Source: Actinophytocola sp963729115 (GTDB taxonomy: Bacteria; Actinomycetota; Actinomycetes; Mycobacteriales; Pseudonocardiaceae). Taken from it: DNA of 64,000 nt. The stretch lies in the NCBI GenBank assembly GCA_963729115.1, contig CAVSMR010000018.1:1-64000 (forward strand). The letters run 5' to 3'. The translations under genes and the position numbers were made by a program. Positions 9,223 to 17,102 of the stretch are shown here, piece after piece (position 1 is the first letter of the stretch; each line of letters starts with the position of its first letter). The notes under the pieces were generated by a model. It was given only the letters and a program-made list of their open reading frames with translations. It had not been told where the DNA came from and searched no databases.

Positions 9223-12189
9223 TCACGGCAGCCGCAGGCAGGCCTCGTCGAGGGCGAGGTCTGCGAGGATCGCGCCGTACGCGGCGCGGCACGCCGCCGC
9301 CTCCCCCTCGTCCCCCGTCGCCGTGTGCGCCCGTGCCAGGCGCGCGAGCAGCCGGGCCTCCTCCAGCGGTGCGGCGAGCTGGCGCCACAACGCGAGCGAC
9401 GCCCGCAGGGGCGCCACTGCCTCGGCCGGGGCGCCGCGGGCCAGCGCCAGCTCACCGCGGGCGCGGAGTACCTCCGCGATGCCGTCCTTGTTCCGGAGCG
9501 ACTCGAACACCGGCTGAGCGTGGTCGAGCCGCGCGGCGGCCGGGTCGAAGCGGCCGCGGCGGATGTCGATGTCCGCCCGGGTCTGCTCCACGTAGGCGGC
9601 GTGCAGGTCGTCGCCCAGGGTGTGGGTGATGTCGGCGGCCTCGTCCAGGGCGGTCGCCGCGTCGTCGAGGCGGTCGGCGTCGGTCAGCGTGTAGGCGTAG
9701 ATGATCAGGTTCTGCGCGGTCATCCGCGGGTTGTCGCCGGCCCGCCGGATCTCCAGCGCCCGCTCGACGAGCGGCGGTGCCGGCCGGCCCCGGTCGCGGT
9801 CCGTCTCCGCCCGGTTCACCAGCAGCGAGGCGAGCATGCCGCCCGCGTCCTCGGGCTCGATGCCCGCGAGCCCCTCGTCGAACCGGGCCGCCGCCTCGTC
9901 CAGCCGGCCCAGCCGCCGCGCCGCCAGCCCCGCGTGCAGCAGCGCCCGCACGAACCGGGTGCGGTCGCCGACCGAACGGGCCAGCTCGAGCGCCTCCGCC
10001 GCCACCGCGGCCAGGTCCGCCGCGCGGGCCAGCTGCGCGTACACCCCGCACAACGCCTGCAACACCTTGAGCAGCAACGGTTCCGGCCCCGCGGATCGCA
10101 GCGCCGCGGCCGCGACCAGCAGCGCCCGCTCCCGCTCGTCGTCGTAGCCACGCACGGTCAGGAACCCCGACACGCGCAGCGCCAGCTCGCCCGCGAGCTC
10201 CGGGTGCCCCTCCGCGGCGGCCTGCTCGATCGCCGCGGACAGGCTGTGCCGCTCGGCCTCCAGCCACTCGCGCGGCCGCTCCCGCGCGGGCCCCGCCGGC
10301 ACCCGGGCGGCGACCGCGGCGAGATCGGCGCTGTAGGTCGTGTGGTGCGCGGCCCGCTGGTCCGCCTCGCCGGCCAGCGCGAGCCAGCCGGACAGCTTCC
10401 GGGACACCGCCGCGGCCCGCTCACCGGCGGGCTCCTCCGCGTCGGCCCGCTCGGCGGCGAAGTCGCGCACCAGCCCGTGCAGCCGGTAGCGCGACTGGCC
10501 GACCGCGTCCCGCCCGGCCGGCTCGATCAGGTGCACCTCGACGAGCTGGTCCAGCAACCGGTCCGCCGGTCCGCCCAGCAGCTCCGATGCCACCCACGCC
10601 GGCCAGTTCGTCGCGTGGCCGAGCCCGAGCCGGCGCAGCAGCGTGCGCAGCGGCCCGCCCAGGGCCTGGTAGCTCAGCTCGATGCTGGCGCGCACGTTCA
10701 GGTCGCCGACCGCGAGCTCGTCGAGGCGGCCCCACTGCTGGGCGAGCCGGCGGTGGAAGTCGTCGAGTGTCCACTCGGGATGGACGGCCAGCCGCGCGGC
10801 GGCCACGCACACCGCGAGCGGCAGGTGGCCGCACAACGTGACCACCTCGGCGGCCGCGGCGGGCTCCGCGGCCGCCCGCTCCGCGCCGATCACCGTGGCG
10901 AGCAGCGCCACCGCGTCCTCGTCGGCGAGCACGGGCACCGACCAGCGGGCGGCGCCGACGAGCGCGCCGAGCTGGCGGCGCGAGGTCACCAGCGCGCGCG
11001 AGGAGGCGGCGGCCGGCAGCAGCGGCCGGACCTGTTCCTCGCCGGCCGCGTCGTCGAGCACCACCAGCACCCGCCGCTGCGCGAGCAGGCTGCGGTAGAG
11101 CCCGGCCCGCTCGTCGGGGTCGTCGGGCAGGCCCGGCCCGTCGATCCCGAGCGTGCGCAGCAGCCGGCCGAGCACGGTGTGCGGGTCGGCCGGCGGGTCG
11201 TGGGTACCGCGCAGGTCCGTGTAGAGCTGACCGTCCGGGAACTCCGCGGCGAGCCGGTGCGCGACCGCGAGCGCGAGGGTCGTCTTGCCGACCCCGCCCG
11301 GCCCGACGAGGACCCGGACCAGGCCGGCCGCGTCGTCCTCGCGGGTCAGCTCGGCGCAGATCTCGCCGATCAGCTTGTCCCGCCCGGTCAGCACCGAGGT
11401 CGGCGCGGGCACCTGGCGCGGCACCGGCGGGCCCGCCGCGCGCACGCTCTCGCCCCGCAGGATCCGCTGCTCGAGCCGGCGCAGCTGCGGGCCCGGCTCG
11501 ACGCCGAGCTCGTCGGCGAGGCGCCGGTAGAGCTGCCGGTACGCGGCGAGCGCCTCCGCGCGGCGGCCGGACGCGGCCAGCGCGGACATGCGCAGCTCGT
11601 GCAGCCGCTCGCGGTAGGGGTGCTCGGCCAGCAGCGGCTCGGCGTCGCGCAGCAGGTCGTCGAACCGTTCGAGCGCGAGCTGGGCGGTCAGGCGTGCCTC
11701 GGCGGCCGCCAGCCGCTCGGCGTGCAGCACCTGGCGGATCGGCCCGGCCAGCTCGTCGGCGACGTCCGCCAGCGCCGGGCCGCGCCACCACGCGAGCGCG
11801 GCGGCCAGCTCGTCCGCGGCACGTGCGGGGTCGCCGGCGGTCATGGCCTCCCGGCCGGCGGCCACGAGCTCGCGGAACCGCAGGACGTCGAGCTCGTGGC
11901 GGCCGAGCTGCAGCTCGTAGCCGGTGGCCCGGGTGACGATCAGCTCGTCGCCGGCGGCGCTGTCGTAGGCCCGCAGCCGGCGGCGGACGTTGCTGATCAG
12001 GTTGTGCAGCTGGGCCCGGGCCGTGCTCGGCGGGTCGTCCCAGAGCGCGTCCACGAGCCGGTCGAGCGAGGTCAACCGCCCGGCGTTGAGCAGCAACGTG
12101 GCCAGCACGAAGCGCTCACGGCCGCTGCCGGCCGGTACCGCCGTTCCGTTGTGCCGGGCGATCACCGGCCCCAGGAGCCCGAACTCCAC
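9223..12189 (-). CDS. AfsR/SARP-type transcriptional regulator with BTAD, NB-ARC and TPR domains
   Basis: 988 residues. Residues ~1-95 form the OmpR-like winged helix (LLNAGRLTSLDRLVDALWDD), ~100-245 the bacterial transcriptional activator domain (AWWRGPALADV, GRRAEALAAYRQLYRRLADELGVEPGP given in part), ~265-550 a STAND ATPase with Walker A GPGGVGKTT near residue 300 and Walker B RVLVVLDDA near 365, and the rest TPR-like repeats. Such proteins act as ATP-dependent activators of secondary metabolism or development. It stands alone: no biosynthetic cluster is visible and it converges on rhaB with only 63 bases between. The start of 12189 gives a family-typical N-terminus (MEFGLLGPV). Confidence 0.9.
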   Translation of the reverse strand: MEFGLLGPVIARHNGTAVPAGSGRERFVLATLLLNAGRLTSLDRLVDALWDDPPSTARAQLHNLISNVRRRLRAYDSAAGDELIVTRATGYELQLGRHELDVLRFRELVAAGREAMTAGDPARAADELAAALAWWRGPALADVADELAGPIRQVLHAERLAAAEARLTAQLALERFDDLLRDAEPLLAEHPYRERLHELRMSALAASGRRAEALAAYRQLYRRLADELGVEPGPQLRRLEQRILRGESVRAAGPPVPRQVPAPTSVLTGRDKLIGEICAELTREDDAAGLVRVLVGPGGVGKTTLALAVAHRLAAEFPDGQLYTDLRGTHDPPADPHTVLGRLLRTLGIDGPGLPDDPDERAGLYRSLLAQRRVLVVLDDAAGEEQVRPLLPAAASSRALVTSRRQLGALVGAARWSVPVLADEDAVALLATVIGAERAAAEPAAAAEVVTLCGHLPLAVCVAAARLAVHPEWTLDDFHRRLAQQWGRLDELAVGDLNVRASIELSYQALGGPLRTLLRRLGLGHATNWPAWVASELLGGPADRLLDQLVEVHLIEPAGRDAVGQSRYRLHGLVRDFAAERADAEEPAGERAAAVSRKLSGWLALAGEADQRAAHHTTYSADLAAVAARVPAGPARERPREWLEAERHSLSAAIEQAAAEGHPELAGELALRVSGFLTVRGYDDERERALLVAAAALRSAGPEPLLLKVLQALCGVYAQLARAADLAAVAAEALELARSVGDRTRFVRALLHAGLAARRLGRLDEAAARFDEGLAGIEPEDAGGMLASLLVNRAETDRDRGRPAPPLVERALEIRRAGDNPRMTAQNLIIYAYTLTDADRLDDAATALDEAADITHTLGDDLHAAYVEQTRADIDIRRGRFDPAAARLDHAQPVFESLRNKDGIAEVLRARGELALARGAPAEAVAPLRASLALWRQLAAPLEEARLLARLARAHTATGDEGEAAACRAAYGAILADLALDEACLRLP

Positions 12190-12211
12190 CGGTCGAGTCT
12201 GGCAGAGCGCG

Positions 12212-13087
12212 TCAGCGCCCCGAGAGCTGCTCGACGACCAGCAGCAACGCCGAGTGGTCGAGCCCGCCGTGGCCCTGGGCCTTAGCGGCCGCCATCAGCT
12301 GCGCCACGGTCGCGCCCAGCGGGGTCACGACACCGGCCGCGCGGGCGGACGCGAGCACGATGCCGAGGTCCTTGTGGTGCAGGTCGATCCGGAAGCTCGG
12401 GTCGAAGTCGCGGTCGAGCATGGCGGGTGACTTGCGGTCGAGGATCTTGCTGCCGGCGAGCCCGCCGCCGATCACCTCCATCGCCGAGGGCAGGTCGACC
12501 CCGTGCGCGGCGAGGAACACGACGGCCTCGGCGAGCAGCCCCAGGTGGCCGGCCGTCAGCAGCTGGTTCGCGGCCTTGACCGTCTGGCCGGCGCCGGCCG
12601 GGCCGACGTGGACGATCGTCGTGCCCACCGCCTGGAGCAGCGGCAGGGCGGCGTCGAAGTCGGCGTCCGCGCCGCCGGCCATGATGGACAGGCTCCCCTC
12701 GACCGCGCCCTGCTCGCCGCCGCTGACCGGGGCGTCCAGCGTGCGCACGCCGGCGTCGGCCGCCCGCTCGGCGACCGCGCGCGCCGTGGCGGGCGCGATC
12801 GTGCTCATGTCGATCAGCAGCGTGTCCGGGCCCGCGGCGGACAGCACCCCCTCGTCGCCGAGCACGACCGCCTCGACGTCGGGGGAGTCGGGCAGCATCG
12901 TGATGACGACCTCGGCGTCGCGGACCGCGTCGGCGATCGACCGGGCCGCGGTGCCGCCCGCCTCGGCGAAGGTGGCGGTCCGGCCGGGGCTGCGGTTGTA
13001 CCCGCGAACGTCGTGCCCGCCCCGGACGAGGTTGGTCGCCATCGGCAGGCCCATCGTGCCGAGCCCGATGAACGCGATGCGGGTCAT
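12212..13087 (-). CDS. NAD(P)-dependent beta-hydroxyacid dehydrogenase (tartronate semialdehyde reductase / 3-hydroxyisobutyrate dehydrogenase family)
   Basis: 291 residues. The Rossmann motif GLGTMGLPMATNL is at the N-terminus, DAPVSGGEQGA is the substrate-binding segment, and AGQTVKAANQLL carries the catalytic lysine near residue 170. ATG at 13087 is preceded by GAGGAGGTG at 8 bases. The family reduces small semialdehydes; GlxR/GarR-like use in glyoxylate or glycerate metabolism is the closest guess, but the substrate cannot be read from sequence. A GntR/FCD regulator is divergently transcribed 250 bases away and is the likely controller. It lies 22 bases from the start of the AfsR-type gene on the same strand. 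Confidence 0.87.
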   Translation of the reverse strand: MTRIAFIGLGTMGLPMATNLVRGGHDVRGYNRSPGRTATFAEAGGTAARSIADAVRDAEVVITMLPDSPDVEAVVLGDEGVLSAAGPDTLLIDMSTIAPATARAVAERAADAGVRTLDAPVSGGEQGAVEGSLSIMAGGADADFDAALPLLQAVGTTIVHVGPAGAGQTVKAANQLLTAGHLGLLAEAVVFLAAHGVDLPSAMEVIGGGLAGSKILDRKSPAMLDRDFDPSFRIDLHHKDLGIVLASARAAGVVTPLGATVAQLMAAAKAQGHGGLDHSALLLVVEQLSGR

Positions 13088-13337
13088 GGGTGGCGCACCT
13101 CCTCGACCGCCTGCGGTTTGTCCGGACGCTACCGGGGATTCAGGCCTACTGCCGGTCGGGGTATATCCGATAGGGAGCACGATCATCACCCCCACGTGGG
13201 CCACTTCGGCCGGTGCCCGGCGTACGGTCGGTGTGCGTGCACGTTGACGACTTGCGGAAATAGGCAAACAATGCCCGTAGTGAGTGACCGCCGGCGTCGG
13301 CGGCTGCACAAAAACTGGGGAATGGGGAGATCGGGTC

Positions 13338-14015
13338 ATGGCCAACGCGAGATCTGGCCGTTCCACGGCTCGTTTGCCAGAACCGGTGAACAAGATCACG
13401 CCGTACCAGCGCCTGAAGGAAGCCATTCGCGCGGGAGATCTGATACCGGGGCAACAGTTGGTGGAGTCGGTACTGGCGGAATGGTGCGAGGTGAGTCGCA
13501 CGCCGATCCGGGAGGCGTTGTCGAAGCTGCAACACGACGGCTTGGTCGAGCGCAACGACCGGGGGCTCGTGGTGCGGGAGCGCAGCCCGGAGGAGGTGCT
13601 GGACATCTACGAGACGCGCATCGCCCTGGAAGGGACCGCGGCGCGGATGGCGGCTGAGCGGCGTAACTCGCACGACCTGATCCTGCTGCGCCGGGCGATG
13701 GCCAGGCTCGAGGAGCTGGGCACGGAGGAAGTCGACGTGATGGTGCGGGCCAACCGGCAGTACCACACCGCTGTGTGGCGGGCGAGTCACAATTCGTCAC
13801 TGATCGACCTGCTCGAGCGCCTTGACCTGCACCTGGTCCGCTACCCGGCCAACACGCTGGAATCGCCGGGCCGCTGGGAACGCTCGAACGAGCAGCACCG
13901 CGCAATTGCCGAGGCCATCGAGGCGCGCGACGCCGACGGCGCGGAGAAGTGCGCCGTCGCCCACTTCACCGAGGCGCGCGACATCCAGCTGGCGTTGTTC
14001 GACGAGACATTGTGA
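13338..14015 (+). CDS. GntR family (FadR/FCD subgroup) transcriptional regulator
   Basis: 225 residues. The winged helix (ESVLAEWCEVSRTPIREALSKLQHDGLV) is at residues ~25-75 and the all-helical FCD effector domain follows, with the metal-binding Asp/His pattern (NRQYHTAVW, NEQHRAIAEAIEARD). ATG 13338 after GGGGAGA at 7 bases was preferred to the upstream in-frame GTG 13284, which has no ribosome site. It faces the hydroxyacid dehydrogenase and probably controls it. The 250 bases between the two genes contain no other reading frame of note and no operator that I could recognise with confidence. Confidence 0.87.
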   Translation: MANARSGRSTARLPEPVNKITPYQRLKEAIRAGDLIPGQQLVESVLAEWCEVSRTPIREALSKLQHDGLVERNDRGLVVRERSPEEVLDIYETRIALEGTAARMAAERRNSHDLILLRRAMARLEELGTEEVDVMVRANRQYHTAVWRASHNSSLIDLLERLDLHLVRYPANTLESPGRWERSNEQHRAIAEAIEARDADGAEKCAVAHFTEARDIQLALFDETL

Positions 14016-14032
14016 ATTTGGGCGCACTGATT

Positions 14033-14054
14033 TCCGGGTGACGGAAAACCCGGA
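14033..14054 (+). terminator. Hairpin after the GntR gene
   Basis: TCCGGGT (14033-14039) and ACCCGGA (14048-14054) form a perfect 7-base stem with an 8-base loop, 18 bases after the GntR stop. It is followed by TTCCTG only, so no true T-run. Confidence 0.45.
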
Positions 14055-14123
14055 TTCCTGCGCATGATTCCGGTGTCGCGTTCGTCCAATGGCGACAGCC
14101 GGCCGGCCTGGCAGACTCGCCGC

Positions 14124-14453
14124 GTGCGATACGGATATCTGGCAACGATGCGAACGAAGCCGGGCTGCCGGGAGGACTTGGTGAAGGTCCTCCTCGGCGG
14201 CGAGGCGGGCCTGCGCTCGGCGGGCTGCGACCTGTACGTGGTGGGCACCGCCGGCGCCGGCCCGGACGCCGACCCGGACGCCGACCCGGACACGGTGTGG
14301 GTGTTCGAGGTGTGGCAGAGCAAGGCGCACCACCGCGCGTCCCTGGACCTCCCGGAGACGAGGGCGGCCATCGCCGGGGCGCTGCCCTTGCTGACCGGCG
14401 AGCGCACCGGCCGGGAGCTGGACATCGCCGGCGGGCTGGGCGTCCCGCGCTAG
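14124..14453 (+). CDS. Antibiotic biosynthesis monooxygenase (ABM) domain protein
   Basis: 109 residues; single ferredoxin-like ABM domain of the YgiN type (VRYGYLATMRTKPGCREDLVKVLL, then VWVFEVWQSKAHHRASLDLPET). Such dimeric proteins oxidise quinols or aromatic rings without a cofactor; the substrate here is unknown. A short DADPDADPD insertion precedes the third strand. GTG 14124 gives the usual length; ATG 14064 would add 20 residues unlike the family. It lies 109 bases after the GntR gene and 125 before the HypB-like gene. Confidence 0.75.
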   Translation: MRYGYLATMRTKPGCREDLVKVLLGGEAGLRSAGCDLYVVGTAGAGPDADPDADPDTVWVFEVWQSKAHHRASLDLPETRAAIAGALPLLTGERTGRELDIAGGLGVPR

Positions 14454-14577
14454 CCGCTCCGCGGCCGCTGCGGAGTTCGATGTGGACGGCCCGCTCGCCG
14501 CTCGGGATGTGCGTGCGCCGAGGTGGCCGTACTGTCCGAACAGGAGCATCGGATCGTGGCGGCGGAGGTGGTACGGC

Positions 14578-15219
14578 GTGGGTGCCCGGGCGGGCGACGA
14601 CGAGCCCGCGGCGCGCAACCGCGAGTGGCTCGCCGAGCGGGAGATCCTCGCGGTCAACCTGATCGGCACGCCCGGCTCGGGCCGGACCACGCTGCTCGAG
14701 CGGACGATCCGCGCGCTGTCGGGTGACGTGCCGCTGTCGGTCGTGGAGGGTGGCGGGCCGGCGCTGTTCGGTGCGGAGCGGATCCGGGCGACGGGCGCCC
14801 GGGTGATCCAGGTGCACACCGGTGTCGGCCACCTCGACGCGCGCCTGCTGGCCTCGGCGCTGCGCCGGCTGGACCCGCCGCGGCGGTCGGTCGTGTTCGT
14901 GGAGACGGTGAGCACCTTCGCCCGCCTCGAGCCGGCCGACCTCGGCGAGCACACCCGGGTGGTGGTCACGGCGGTCACCGAGAGCGCGGACAAGCCGGCG
15001 AAGTACCCGCGGATGTTCACCGTCGCGGACGCGGTGCTGCTGAACAAGACCGACCTGTTGCCGTTCATGGCCTTCGACCTGGCGCGCTTCGAGGAGTCGC
15101 TGGCGCGCGCCAACCCCGATGCCGTCGTCCTGCCCGTGTCGGCGACCCGTGGCGACGGCCTGCCCGGCTGGTACGGGTGGCTCCGCGGCCGGCGCGCGCG
15201 GTCGGTGCTGCCGTCCTGA
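14578..15219 (+). CDS. HypB-like GTPase lacking the nickel-site cysteines
   Basis: 213 residues of the SIMIBI GTPase family closest to the hydrogenase nickel chaperone HypB: P-loop GTPGSGRTT near residue 30, VEGG, VTESADKPAKYPRMF and the guanine-binding NKTDLLPF. GTG 14578 follows GGAGG at 9 bases. In HypB the switch metal site uses a Cys-His pair (TGxGCHLDA) and a later Cys (ENVGNLVC); here these read TGVGHLDA and ETVSTFARL, so both cysteines are gone and there is no N-terminal His-rich tail. No hydrogenase or hypA gene is nearby. It may have another metal, or none. The GTPase assignment is firm, the role unknown. Confidence 0.78.
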   Translation: MGARAGDDEPAARNREWLAEREILAVNLIGTPGSGRTTLLERTIRALSGDVPLSVVEGGGPALFGAERIRATGARVIQVHTGVGHLDARLLASALRRLDPPRRSVVFVETVSTFARLEPADLGEHTRVVVTAVTESADKPAKYPRMFTVADAVLLNKTDLLPFMAFDLARFEESLARANPDAVVLPVSATRGDGLPGWYGWLRGRRARSVLPS

Positions 15220-15226
15220 CGTGGCA

Positions 15227-15269
15227 GTCTCACGTTTCGTGGAACCCGGGCGTCTACGTGGTGTGAGAC
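15227..15269 (+). promoter_or_regulatory. Inverted repeat around the start of the ECF sigma gene
   Basis: GTCTCAC (15227-15233) and GTGAGAC (15263-15269) are perfect complements, with the proposed GTG start of the sigma gene at the beginning of the second arm. A nested CACGT/ACGTG pair (15231-15235, 15256-15260) could form an alternative stem. It may be an operator or an RNA hairpin over the start codon. Confidence 0.35.
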
Positions 15270-15742
15270 CTTTCGAGCAGATCGTCGACGAGTACGGGCC
15301 GATGGTGCTGCGCGTGTGCCGGGCACTGCTCGGCGCCGCGGACGCCGAGGACGCGTGGTCGGAGACGTTCCTGTCCGCGTTGCGCGCCTACCCGGACCTG
15401 CCGGCGGACGCGAACGTGGAGGCCTGGCTGGTCACCATCGCGCACCGCAAGGCCGTCGACGTGCACCGCGCAGCCGCGCGGCGGCCCGTCGTGGTCGGTC
15501 CGGTGCCGGACCGGCCGTCCCGAGCGGGCCGGCCGGAGGACTGGGACGGCGACCTGTGGGCGGCGCTCGCGGCGCTGCCCCGCAAGCAGCGCGAGGCGGT
15601 GGCCTACCACCACCTCGCCGGCCTGCCCTACCAGGAGGTCGCGGCCATCACCGGGGGCAGCACCGACGCCGCCCGCCGCGCCGCGGCCGACGGCATCAAA
15701 CGGCTGCGCACCACGTATCCGAGGGGAGCAGAACATGACTGA
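15263..15742 (+). CDS. ECF-type RNA polymerase sigma factor of the alkylation-repair operon
   Basis: 159 residues. Sigma region 2 (FEQIVDEYGPMVLRVCRALL, DAEDAWSETFLSALRAY, VEAWLVTIAHRKAVD) and region 4 (ALAALPRKQREAVAYHHLAGLP, then YQEVAAITGG) are both present, with no C-terminal extension. GTG 15263 was chosen because it is the last start before the conserved region; no good ribosome site is visible. It overlaps the methyltransferase gene by 8 bases and no anti-sigma gene is adjacent. The last helix-turn-helix looks diverged (TGGSTDAARRAAADGIKRL). Confidence 0.82.
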   Translation: MRPFEQIVDEYGPMVLRVCRALLGAADAEDAWSETFLSALRAYPDLPADANVEAWLVTIAHRKAVDVHRAAARRPVVVGPVPDRPSRAGRPEDWDGDLWAALAALPRKQREAVAYHHLAGLPYQEVAAITGGSTDAARRAAADGIKRLRTTYPRGAEHD

Positions 15743-16319
15743 GCTCGTTGCGGGAATGCCCGCCGAGGTGCCCGCGCGGCTGCGCGCGCGGCTGGCGGCG
15801 GACGCCGAGCGGGAGGGCATCCTGGACATCGCGTACCGCACGCTCGACTCGCCCGTCGGGTCGCTGCTGCTGGCCGCAACGCCGGCCGGGCTCGTGCGGG
15901 TCGCGTACGAGTCGGCCGGCCACGACGCGGCGCTGGCCATGCTGGCCGAGCGCGTCAGCCCGCGGATCCTGCACGCGCCGGGCCGGCTCGACCCGGTCGC
16001 GCGGCAGCTCGACGAGTACTTCGCCGGGACGCGGCGGTCGTTCGACGTGCCGCTGGACCTGCGGCTCGCGTCGGGGTTCCGGCGGGCGGTGCTCGACCAC
16101 CTGACGGCGATCGGCTACGGGCGGACCGAGAGCTACGCGGAGGTGGCGGCCGCGGCGGGGAGCCCGCGTGCGGTGCGTGCGGTGGGCACCGCGTGCGCGA
16201 CGAACCCGGTGCCGGTCGTGCTGCCGTGCCACCGGGTGGTGCGCTCGGACGGCTCGCCGGGCGGGTACGCGGGTGGTCCGGCCGCGAAGCAGACCCTGCT
16301 GGCGCTGGAGGCGGCATGA
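15735..16319 (+). CDS. ogt: Methylated-DNA--protein-cysteine methyltransferase
   Basis: 194 residues. The suicide repair enzyme takes the methyl group from O6-methylguanine onto a cysteine; the active-site motif VVLPCHRVV is near residue 165, preceded by YAEVAAAAGSPRAVRAVG (the DNA-reading helix with its arginine) and followed by GGYAGG. An N-terminal segment of about 30 residues (MTELVAGMPAEVPARL) resembles an extra regulatory or anchoring piece and is longer than in classical Ogt. ATG 15735 follows GGGGAGCAG. It overlaps the sigma gene by 8 bases and the oxygenase gene by 4 (ATGA), so the three are translated together. Confidence 0.9.
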   Translation: MTELVAGMPAEVPARLRARLAADAEREGILDIAYRTLDSPVGSLLLAATPAGLVRVAYESAGHDAALAMLAERVSPRILHAPGRLDPVARQLDEYFAGTRRSFDVPLDLRLASGFRRAVLDHLTAIGYGRTESYAEVAAAAGSPRAVRAVGTACATNPVPVVLPCHRVVRSDGSPGGYAGGPAAKQTLLALEAA

Positions 16320-17008
16320 CGGCGGCGATCGACTGGCCGGCCGTGACGGGGGAGCTGAACGAACACGGGTGCGCGCTGCTCCCGCGGCTGCTGTCGCCGC
16401 GGGAGTGCGCGTCCGTCGCGGCGTGCTACGACGACCCGTCCCGGTTCCGGTCCACTGTGGACATGGCGCGGTACCGCTTCGGCCGGGGCGAGTACCGGTA
16501 CTTCGCGGCCCCGTTCCCGCGGCTCGTCGCCGAGCTGCGGGCGTCGCTCTACCCGTCGCTGGTGCCGATCGCCCGCGACTGGGCGGCGAAGCTCGGCTGG
16601 TCCGCCCGCTGGCCGGACACCCTGGCGGAGTGGCTGGCCGAATGCCACGCGGCGGGACAGACGAAGCCCACGCCGATCCTGCTGCGCTACGAGGCGGGCG
16701 ACTGGAACGCGCTGCACCGGGATCTGTACGGCGACAAGGTGTTCCCGCTGCAGGTGGTGATCAACCTGAACGCCCCCGGCGAGGACCACACAGGCGGCGA
16801 GTTCCTCATGGTGGAGCAGCGCCCGCGCGCCCAGTCGCGGGGGATCGCGACGCTGATCCCGCAGGGCCACGGCCTGGTGTTCACCACCCGCGAGCGCCCG
16901 GTGCCGTCCGCGCGCGGGTGGTCCCGGGCACCGATGCGCCACGGCGTGTCGGTGATCCGTTCCGGCCGCCGCCACACCCTGGGCCTCGTGTTCCACGACG
17001 CGGCCTGA
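16316..17008 (+). CDS. 2OG-Fe(II) oxygenase, probable DNA-repair (AlkB-like) partner of Ogt
   Basis: 230 residues. The double-stranded beta-helix iron ligands can be seen: LHRDLYGD (HxD near residue 133) and the distal histidine plus 2-oxoglutarate-binding arginine region in SGRRHTLGLVFHD near the end. YEAGDWNALHRD and EDHTGGEFLMVEQRPR resemble the prolyl-hydroxylase/AlkB fold. Its ATG overlaps the ogt stop by 4 bases. The operon context suggests direct reversal of alkyl damage, but the fold also covers protein hydroxylases, so the substrate is inferred. Confidence 0.78.
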   Translation: MTAAIDWPAVTGELNEHGCALLPRLLSPRECASVAACYDDPSRFRSTVDMARYRFGRGEYRYFAAPFPRLVAELRASLYPSLVPIARDWAAKLGWSARWPDTLAEWLAECHAAGQTKPTPILLRYEAGDWNALHRDLYGDKVFPLQVVINLNAPGEDHTGGEFLMVEQRPRAQSRGIATLIPQGHGLVFTTRERPVPSARGWSRAPMRHGVSVIRSGRRHTLGLVFHDAA

Positions 17009-17102
17009 ACCCGGCAGCGGTGTCGTCGTGGCGGACGACACCGCCTGCGCGGGCCGCCGACCCCTTAGCCTCGTGGCAACGGACTGGGGAAGGGACGGCC
17101 AC

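Noticed and set aside
9223..12189. Pathway-specific activator of a biosynthetic cluster
   Set aside because: No polyketide, peptide, terpene or similar core genes were found around it; it is more likely a pleiotropic AfsR-type protein.
14578..15219. Part of a hydrogenase maturation cluster
   Set aside because: No hypA, hypC-F or hydrogenase subunit genes in the neighbourhood and metal-site cysteines are missing.
15240..15256. GGAAC ... CGTCT as a SigE-type autoregulatory promoter of the ECF gene
   Set aside because: The two elements are only 5 bases apart; no polymerase could use them as -35 and -10.
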